Part shown: piece after piece, positions 53,256-64,000 of the stretch | Layout: each line of letters starts with the position of its first letter | Position numbering within the stretch: the first letter of the stretch is position 1 | From: Phaeosaccion multiseriatum | Taxonomy: Eukaryota > Ochrophyta, other classes | Length of the DNA stretch: 64,000 nucleotides | Direction of reading: 5' to 3' | Assembly: GCA_965112735.1 (NCBI GenBank) | Contig: OZ218950.1 | Coordinates: forward strand, 2,480,001-2,544,000 | Translations under genes and position numbers: made by a program | The notes under the pieces: model-generated | The model's input: only the letters and a program-made list of their open reading frames with translations | Told to the model about the DNA's origin: nothing | Database searches by the model: none

Positions 53256-54179
53256 ATGGAGAAGCTCCCCAGGCTGGGTGTGGTATCCGCGCTTCTGCTT
53301 GCTTTCCACTCTGCTGGTCACCACGCTTTCCAGCACCTCAGCCTCCTTTCCTGGAGGCCTTCCGGGCTAGCACCAGCAGCAGCAGCAACGGGAGGACCCA
53401 GCACCAGCGTCCCAGCCCCCATAGCGAGGGGTCTTCGCATGTCCTGTGCTGCAGGCCAGGTCAGGACAAGAGGAAGGAGCTGGAGGAAGGGCAGCTCCGT
53501 GTCGTTGTCCAAGTTGGCAGCCGTGAACTTTAATAAGGACAGCTTTACATGGGGCGGGACGGCGGGCTTCAGAGAGGATGGCACCTTGACATTCGACGGG
53601 GATGGGGAGGAATGGGTAGAGCCCCCCTTCATTAGCGAAGAGCGGCGCAACAGGCCGCCTCCAAAGCGGAAGCCAATCTTTACCTACTCGCAGGCGCAGC
53701 GGTGGGCCAGGAACTCCGGGATTAGAACCGAGGCGGAGTGGTCGGAGTACCATCTTCGGGGAGAGTACAAGTGTGCGGCGCCTTACCGGCCAGAGAAGCG
53801 ACCGCAGGAGGCCTACGAGGCGGAGTGGACGTCTTGGGATGACTTTCTCGGGGTGCCCTACTCGTTCCAAGAGGCGAGAGAGAGGTCCAGAGCGCTCAAA
53901 CTCAAGGGGGAGGCGGAGTGGAGCAAGCTTGGCCTTGCTCGAAGGGTACAACGTGACCAATGGTTCGACTTTAGGGTACCGGTGTACCCGGATAAGATGT
54001 ACAAGGAAGAGTGGAAAGGGTGGGATGATTGGTTGGGCTGTGGAGAGGAGAAGACTGGGAACACAGCAGACTGCAAGCGCAGACAGATAAAGGGCAGCGT
54101 GGAGGAGGAGAAGGACCAGGAGGATGACAGTGACGAGGCCGGGGAGGACGGCGCAGCCGGTCCTGTCGCTACACAGTAA
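53256..54179 (+). CDS. Plastid-leader protein with Trp-rich PHINT-type repeats
   Basis: A single exon of 307 residues from the ATG at 53256. The leader MEKLPRLGVVSALLLAFHSA ends in GHHAFQHL, a signal peptide with an A-F motif, followed by an Ala/Ser/Pro/Arg-rich transit-like stretch. The body has three Trp-rich repeats: EAEWSEYHLRGEYKCAAPYR, then YEAEWTSWDDFLG; SFQEARERSRALKLKGEAEW, then YKEEWKGWDDWLG. The pattern F-x-E-A-R ... L-x-x-x-E-W ... P-x-x-x-Y-x-x-E-W-x-x-W-D-D-W-L-G matches phage-integrase-repeat units (PHINT_rpt) seen in many algal proteins of unclear role. An acidic C-terminal tail (EEEKDQEDDSDEAGE) follows. Function unknown. Confidence 0.75.
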   Translation: MEKLPRLGVVSALLLAFHSAGHHAFQHLSLLSWRPSGLAPAAAATGGPSTSVPAPIARGLRMSCAAGQVRTRGRSWRKGSSVSLSKLAAVNFNKDSFTWGGTAGFREDGTLTFDGDGEEWVEPPFISEERRNRPPPKRKPIFTYSQAQRWARNSGIRTEAEWSEYHLRGEYKCAAPYRPEKRPQEAYEAEWTSWDDFLGVPYSFQEARERSRALKLKGEAEWSKLGLARRVQRDQWFDFRVPVYPDKMYKEEWKGWDDWLGCGEEKTGNTADCKRRQIKGSVEEEKDQEDDSDEAGEDGAAGPVATQ

Positions 54180-54859
54180 TGACAGACGTGCTAAATCTGC
54201 TTGAGCAGACGGACGAACGGACTGCGCGGACCGCACTCCCTCCCTGCGTGAATGCCTCCCTTCCTCCCTGCGGCTCTGCGGGTTGAATGTGACACGCGCG
54301 GTGTGGACTTTGGAATGAAGGGCCGATGTGGTGGTGGTGGGGGTGGTTGGTGGTCGGTTGCGTCGGTTACATCGGTGGTCGGATGCCTACCACACATTGA
54401 AATTAGTGGTCCATCGTACTTTGGTCATCTCCTCTCGTAAAGCTAAAGGGGAGAGCGAGAGAGAGAGAGAGAGAGAGAGTACCCAGCCTACACACGCACA
54501 TACATACACACACTGTCCAGGAGTGCAAGGGGCAGTGTGTGGAGCAAGGGAGAGACTCGATCGATCGAGAGAGAGAGAGAGAGGGGAGGATGGGACAGAC
54601 TTTCGTACATACCACGACAGATGTACAAATGAGCAAACGGGGTGGGCGGAGGGGAGGGAGGGGGGTGGGGGTGAAGTACATACTGATGGGGAAAGCAAGG
54701 CAAGGCAAGGCACGGCGACGCTAGACGACGCAAGGAAGGGTTTTGGATTTTGATGCCCAATCGAATGGGTGTCCATATGTAGATAAAAGCACACGTATTG
54801 TTTCGCAAAACTGGGGAATGCATTTCTTTTTGGGCGTGCATGAGTGTGTGTGTATGTGT

Positions 54860-54897
<38 letters not shown>

Positions 54898-55927
54898 CGT
54901 GGAGTAATACGAAGCTACGGAGCAAGGGTCGGAGAGCACTTCACACCACAAAAACCTCAAACAGCTTATGTATTACCCTTGTATAGTTTTCTAAATAATC
55001 AATAAAAAAAAAGTGAGCAGAGCACTTCCTTTCCCCCTTTCTCACCACCACCCTCACTATAAAGTCAATAACCCCCCCCCCCCCCTCACCAACGCTGCCA
55101 CTGCAAGCAGTACCCCAGGCTGTATGTGTATCGGTGGAAGGCATGCCTTGCCACACTCTCCTCCCTGTTGGCACACAATATCCCTGCCTCCCTGTTGGCA
55201 TACAATATCCCTGCCTCCTTAGTAGCTTTCCCTGTGGCCTCCCCACTGCACCCGCTGCCCCTGCTGTGCTGTGCTTGTGGTCTGATTGAGTGCGGTCAAA
55301 TCGCCAATTCGAAGCCCCGAAGCCCCGAAGGCACGGCAAGGGAAGGCAAGGGAAGGCTTCTTGCTTTCACTTCATATGCCTCCTCCCTCGGCACACACAC
55401 GCACACGCACACGCCCACACACAAGCACACGCACACGCACACGCAGACGCAGACGCACACACAGGCGCACTGGCTACTACGGACAGTTAAGATCACCAGA
55501 GGAGGTAAGATGAGATCAAGTGCTTCACTGCCCTCGCCGTCGCTTGTGCCATGAGCAGGAGGAAGACGAAGACGAAGACCGTCTGCAGCACCGCACCGTA
55601 AGACACCGCACCGCAGTGCAAGGCAGTGTGTGCAGTCCCCAGTCTCTAACCCCAGCCCTGTCCTACCCGACCTGGCAGTCAGTCAGTCAGTCCGTCCGTA
55701 AGGCAGCTAGTCAGTCAATCAATCAGTAAGCCACTCAGTCAGTCAGTCAATCAATCAGTCAGTCAATGAACCAGTCAGTGAGTCAGTCAGTCGGTCAGTC
55801 AGTCAATCAATGAGTCAGCCAGAATCAAATAGACCGGCCAGATCAGGTCAGGTCAGATGACGTCACAGCACAGTAGTGCTTCGTCCCAGCGCTTCAGTCT
55901 TGAGTCCCAGCGAGGGCTTTTGCTTTC
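54180..55927. other. Intergenic region between converging 3' ends, repeat-rich
   Basis: GAGA runs (54454-54478, 54565-54580), (GT)n at 54846-54895, CA/CGCACA repeats at 55395-55465 and a long (CAGT)n-type tract at about 55676-55815. A 28-base direct repeat containing GCATACAATATCCCTGCCTC is seen at about 55158-55225. Open frames here are repeat artefacts. AATAATCAATAAAAAAAA at about 54995 is a possible polyadenylation signal for the plus-strand gene. Confidence 0.6.
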
Positions 55928-56824
55928 CTACTGTTTGGGCTTGGTTCGAAATGACTCAATCACCGCGGAGAAGTCTGAGTCTCCGTATGCCTCCTTGCAG
56001 CGGTTGTACTCCGCCTTGGCAGCTGAGGCGATGGGAAGGGCCTGACAGGAGTGGGGGGGGGGGGAGGAAGGGGAGGGGAGGGGAGGGGAGGGGAGGGAGG
56101 GAAGGGGGGGAGAGTAGAGAGAGGGGGCATGGTCACAGATCGAAAGGGAAAATGGTGGGACCCTTGCTTGCCCCTCACACCTCCTCACAGCTCCTCACAG
56201 CTCCTCCTCCTACTCCTCCTCCTCCTCCTCCTCCTCCTCCTCCTCCTCCATCAGCACCACTGCCTCCTCCTCCCCTCCTCAGCGCACCTGCCCTACTTGG
56301 TCCCCGAGCGAGACAGCAAAACGCATATCCTTCTGCTGATGCTTGAGCGGGAAGTTTGTCGCGTAATCCTTCTTGTCCTTATGCATCTTAGGGCCCTTGA
56401 GAGCAAACATTGGGTTGGCCATCGCCCCCAGCCCGAGGATTTGGATCAATTGATCGGTGCTCAGCCCCACCCCTTCGGCGAGGTTCATGCCCTCGGCGAG
56501 AGAGGCCATCATGCTGCCCATGATCATGTTTGCCACAAGCTTCATTTCGGTGCCTCTGCCCACAGTGCCGAGGAAGAAGGAGGCCTTGCCCATAAGACTC
56601 AAGTCTGGAAGGAGGGAGGGGTGGGATGGGAGGGAGGGAGACAAGAGCGGAGACCAGAGAGAGAGGCCTTGAAAAATTTGCTTATACAGAGTAGCTGGAT
56701 GGATGACAGAAACTTGACGGACCGACCGACCGACCGACCGACCGACCGACCGACCGACCGACTGGAACTAAAACTTGAGCTTGTTACCTTCTTGGACGTG
56801 GTCGTAAACTTCTTCATCTCCCGC

Positions 56825-56856
<32 letters not shown>

Positions 56857-57215
56857 GATACATGAAGGAGTTAGAAGAGAAAGAGAGAGAGGCGCACACA
56901 CGGAGTTTTTTTTTAGACAGAGAGGCGGAAGGGCATTCATTCATTCCTTCAGGGGAGAGAGGAGGGATGGGGAAGGGAGGGGCGGATTGGACAAGTCTGC
57001 ACAATCAATGCCTGCAAGAAGGCATTCACTCACTCACTCTCTCACTCAATCACTCACTCACTCACTCACTCACTCACTCACTGACTCACCACAAGAAGAT
57101 GAGCTGCCCTGTTTCCGCGGGCACCTGCTCGGAGAAGCAGGGCGGGCGGCAGTGGAGAGAGAGAGAAGAGAGAGAGGGAGAGAGGGAGAGAGAGAGAGAG
57201 AAGAGAGAGAGAGAA

Positions 57216-57248
<33 letters not shown>

Positions 57249-57300
57249 GGAGAGAGAAAGAGAGGGAGAGAGGGAGAGAGAAGAGTGAGAGAGAAAGAGG

Positions 57301-57337
<37 letters not shown>

Positions 57338-59799
57338 GGCCCAATCGAGAGATACAAGAATGAATTAGAATCAGAACTAGAATCAGAATTGGATTGGTTG
57401 GTCAGAGATGCGGGGGGGCATGCGAGGCGGCGCTCCTCGCTCCTGAGTATCCGCCACAAGCAGATGATTTGATTCATCGGCGGGCAACAAGACTGCAGCT
57501 GCCTCCACCAGGAGAGAGAAACATAACGAAAGAAAGAAGCGCTGCTGCAGCCGCCGCAGTAGCAGCAGCAGGCGCAGCAGTCCAGGAGTTTTAACATCAA
57601 CGGCCGTACACGGGGACATAACAGAGCCAAACCCTTCTACTGCTCCTGCGCGCTCTGTCCGTCAGCCTACCCATATACCTGCCCATATGCCTGCCCATAT
57701 ACCTGCCCATATGCCTGCCCATATGCCTGCCCATATGCCGGCCCATATGCCTGCCGCCATATGCCGCCATATGCCTGCCCATATGCCTGCCCATATGCCT
57801 GCCGCCATATGCCGCCATATGCCTGCCCATATGCTGCCTGCTCATATGCCTGCCCATATGCCTACCCATATGCCTGCCCGCATGCCTGCCCACATGCCTG
57901 GCACTGACCTTCGAGCCGCTGACCGGGGCCTCCAAGAATTGCGCTCCGTACTTTTGCGACTCTTCGCTCATGATGAACATGTCCTGCCGCAGAGGGAAGG
58001 GAGAGAGGGGGGAGAGGGGATGGCAGCAAAAGGCAGAGGGCAAAGGAGAGCAGCGAGAAGGAGGAGCTGAGGGGCTGCTGCTTCATTCCCATTCGCACTG
58101 CCGCTTCATTCCCATTCGCACTGCCGCTTCATTCCCATTCGCACTACACCACTCCCGTAAGGCTCTCTCATGCGGAACAACACGCCCATACTTTGCCCCT
58201 ACCCCCCCCCCCCCCGCCCCGCACTCTCCTTGCCTTCCCTCCCCACTCCCCCACTGCCCACCCCCCTCCTCCCTCCACTACTCCCCACTCGACTACTCCC
58301 CACTCCCCAACCCCCTTCCCAACTCTTACCTCTACAGTAAGAGTGGCGCAGTCGACAATCATCTTAGGGTCAACTCTGCCGTCATCCTCCTCATCGTCCC
58401 CTCCACCCTCCATGTGTGCAATGAGTCCTTCAACCAGGCCCTTGTCTCCGTAGAACACTTCGCTCGCGGCGGAGGGAGTGTCTAGCATGGAATAGATGAC
58501 GTCACTCTTGCTCACAAGCTACGTAGAGGGAGGGGCAGGGATGGCAGTGGATGGGAGGGGAGGAAGGGAGGGAGGGAGGGAGAAGGAGAGGGAAGGACGG
58601 AAGGAAGGGAAGGAAGGAAGGAAGGAAGGAAGGAAGGAAGGAAGGGAGGGAGGGAGGGAGGCAGGGAGGGAGGGAGGGAGGGAGGAAGGGAGAGAGAGAG
58701 AGAGGGAGGGAGGGAGGGAGGGAGGGAGGGAGGGAGGGAGGGAGGGAGGGAGGGAGGGAGGGAGGGAGGGAGGGAGGGAGGGAGAAAGGGAGAGAGGGAG
58801 GGAGGGAGGGAGGGAGGGAGGGAGGGAGGGAGGGAGGGAGGGAGGGAGGGAGGGAGGGAGGGAGGGAGGGAGGGAGGGAGGGAGGGAGGGAGGGAGGGAG
58901 GGAGGGAGGGAGGGAGGGAGGGAGGGAGGGAGGGAGGGAGGGAGGGAGGGGGGCGTTGGTGGTTGGTTGGGTGAAGGAGAGAGGAAATGGTGCAGCGATT
59001 ACTGTACTGTTGCTTGAGTGAATGGTGGGGGGGGGGGGGCGGCAAGAAGTGCTGATGGCAAACAAACAGTCGGTCAGTCAGGGAAAGGGGCCGGCATACA
59101 TGCATAGCCATGCCCATCAGGCTGTAGTATGTTCTCCACTAGGGGTTCTATTGGTCCGTCAGTCCGTCAGACAGACAGAGAGCTCCAAATAGATCGTGCC
59201 CCCCCCTGCTCTCCTGAACATATATCCGTGGGGCCACTTACATCCTGCACGCTGTCGGCAATCTCGACTTGGTCGGGAAAGCGCTTCTGAAGGGCCTCGG
59301 CCCTGCTCCTCGTCCTGTTCCACACCACCAGGTCCCTCCCGGTGGACAGCAAGTTGCCAGCCATACCCTGCCCCATGATGCCAAGCCCTGCCGGTGCAAT
59401 GGGAAAGAATGAGGAAAGGACGAGCCAAACCAAGACCAAGGAGGGAGCGATGATAGAGAATGGCCCATCCACTTCCCCCTCGGCTTACTCCTGAACACAC
59501 TCACCAATGAAGCCAGTCCTGCTGCCCATCATCTCCTCGTCCGATAGCTCGCCCACTTTTTCGTCGGACACCGGGATGGCGTAGAGGCTCCTATTCCTAT
59601 TCCTCCTGCTGCTCGCGGTAAGATCTGAAGAGAATCCAAGGCCATTCGCCCTTCTCAGCAAGTTCTGGCGAATGTTGCTGCTGCCACTGCTGCTTCGAAT
59701 ACCACCGCTGCTGCCCACAAATGCCACAATGGCCGGCAGGGACGAGGCCACGCACAGGAGCAAAGGGGAAGAGAGAGTCATCATGCTACCGAAGTACAT
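55928..59799 (-). CDS. Plastid-leader beta-hydroxyacid dehydrogenase (glyoxylate/succinic semialdehyde reductase type)
   Basis: Eight in-phase exons: 59799-59505, 59387-59242, 58518-58330, 57983-57909, 57124-57090, 56825-56788, 56604-56288, 56041-55928; 402 residues. The family uses NADPH to reduce glyoxylate or succinic semialdehyde. Seen: a leader with [20 protein letters not shown] then AFVGSS (plastid cleavage motif); Rossmann motif [17 protein letters not shown] with VVWNRT; substrate signature [45 protein letters not shown] with the catalytic lysine; and C-terminal [12 protein letters not shown]. An acidic loop ([11 protein letters not shown]) interrupts the usual sequence near residue 190. 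Two exons are tiny (35 and 38 nt). Substrate preference cannot be read from sequence. Confidence 0.85.
56713..56763 (+). repeat. (GACC)n microsatellite
   Basis: GACCGACC tetranucleotide run of about 48 bases in a dehydrogenase intron. Confidence 0.95.
57668..57900 (+). repeat. Motif C minisatellite (CATATGCCTGCC)n
   Basis: About 18 units of a 12-base CATATGCCTGCC repeat, with some CGCCATATGC variants, in the intron between exons 57983-57909 and 57124-57090. It is the reverse complement of the array at 9830-10012. Confidence 0.9.
58560..58950 (+). repeat. (GGGA)n tract
   Basis: Nearly 390 bases of GGGA/GGAA with GAGA interruptions in the intron between exons 59387-59242 and 58518-58330. A motif B copy sits at its edge (58539-58555). 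Confidence 0.95.
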
Positions 59800-60600
59800 G
59801 GCTTATGGCTTTCCGTGGTTGGTGTGCCGCTGCCGCTGCTGTTGTCTTGTCTCGACTCAAGCAAAAGACTCCTACCAAAGGTGAGGCAAGGAAGGTAAGG
59901 GCTTCTGCCGCTTCCGGGAAGAAGGAGAGAGAATAAGGGGGAGGAGAGGAAGAAGAGGGGAAGGAGAGAGATTTGAGGTTGGCCATCTGTGACTCGAGCA
60001 CCAACACACGAACTTGCCACCCTTCCACACGCTTGTCGTGCTCGCCAACGGAAACCCCTGCGACTGCGAGTGAGGATTGTGAGGAACCACGTGGGGCGAC
60101 GTCAGATTGCTTCGCTCACCCGCTGCGAAAATAACGCTGAAGTGCAGAGAGGGAAGCCGAGAGAGAGAATAGAGGGACGAAGAGGGAGGGTACTGCTGGG
60201 GCAGAGGAGAGGTAGGAGGCAGAGGGGGGTGGAAGGGATACCGTACGAGAGACAAGACGCTTGGGAGAGGGGAGGCTCTGCAGCTCCTCACGAGACGACA
60301 CGCGCTCTTTGGGATTGAGTGATAGAGGGAGGGTGGGCGGGAGGGACGGACGGAGGGACGGACGTAGGTTGGGAGGAGGGGGAAGAGAGGGAAGCCCTTC
60401 AAAGCAGCAGAAAGGCCGGGAAGATGTATTTTCTAATTTAATTTTAATGCACTAGGTTGGAAACGGGTAGTGACGCATACAGCAAACGCTATATGCCTAC
60501 AGTACCTGGATCAGGACCTTCTCAAGCCCCCTATTCACTCCCTCACGTGTGACGGTCACATTCTCCCCTCACTTAGCCGTTGATCATGCATCAGTCCTGC
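59800..60600. other. Intergenic region upstream of the dehydrogenase
   Basis: It lies between the PEX6 stop (60601) and the dehydrogenase start (59799), both minus strand. The sequence is largely unique, with GA-rich patches, and should hold the dehydrogenase promoter. Open frames are unremarkable. Confidence 0.5.

Positions 60601-64000
<3,400 letters not shown>

Noticed and set aside
58502-59117. Pro-Ser-Leu repeat ORFs opposite the (GGGA)n tract
   Set aside because: Frame-open microsatellite; real dehydrogenase exons flank it.
59872-60402. Minus-strand 176-codon ORF upstream of the dehydrogenase
   Set aside because: Ser/Pro/Leu composition from pyrimidine-rich DNA, no domain, no convincing start.

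Overview
This is a window from a eukaryotic nuclear genome. The genes are intron-rich (GT-AG introns, up to 23 exons) and are set among very abundant micro- and minisatellites. Four predicted proteins begin with a signal-peptide-like stretch ending in an A-F or G-F cleavage motif ([30 protein letters not shown]). This matches the ASAFAP-type leaders of proteins imported into red-algal-derived secondary plastids. Together with a carotenoid isomerase, it suggests a photosynthetic stramenopile (ochrophyte) or a related alga. The species is not determined. Intron chains below were assembled by hand from reading-frame phase, splice consensus and remembered family sequences; no alignment was run.

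Layout: 134-11171 (+) is the C-terminal part of the proteasome activator PSME4/Blm10 (gene starts before the window). 12485-27649 (-) is a 23-exon chain in continuous phase encoding a split PDZ domain, an AP2-like and a BolA-like segment, about ten IQ motifs, coiled coil and a zinc ribbon. 27820-29492 (+) is a multi-pass membrane protein, divergent from it. 29668-30476 (+) is a weak hypothetical. 31654-32802 (-) is a plastid-leader protein of unknown function, divergent from a small ORF at 32997-33395 (+). 33429-34190 (-) is a putative secreted protein. 34870-37622 (+) is a CAMK-type kinase. 38708-43613 (+) is a CRTISO-type carotenoid isomerase. 44101-47057 (+) is a RING1-type protein with a RAWUL domain. 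47768-50748 (-) is a PPTC7-like PP2C phosphatase. 51071-52531 (+) is prefoldin subunit 2. 53256-54179 (+) is a plastid-leader protein with Trp-rich PHINT-type repeats. 55928-59799 (-) is a plastid-leader beta-hydroxyacid dehydrogenase (glyoxylate/succinic semialdehyde reductase type). 60601-64000 (-) is the C-terminal half of PEX6, running off the window.

The genes do not form one pathway; they are mostly housekeeping genes (proteostasis, peroxisome and plastid functions, chromatin, signalling). The unusual content is structural. Several short motifs are dispersed in introns, exons and intergenic DNA: A, TTGGTGATACAGCAG; B, GGATGGCAGTGGATGG; C, GGGCAGG(C/T)ATATG; D, AGTAAGTCAATGGG. A and D lie repeatedly at splice sites. 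The ends of exons or of coding regions have been copied a short distance downstream in five separate places, three of them with motif B between the copies.
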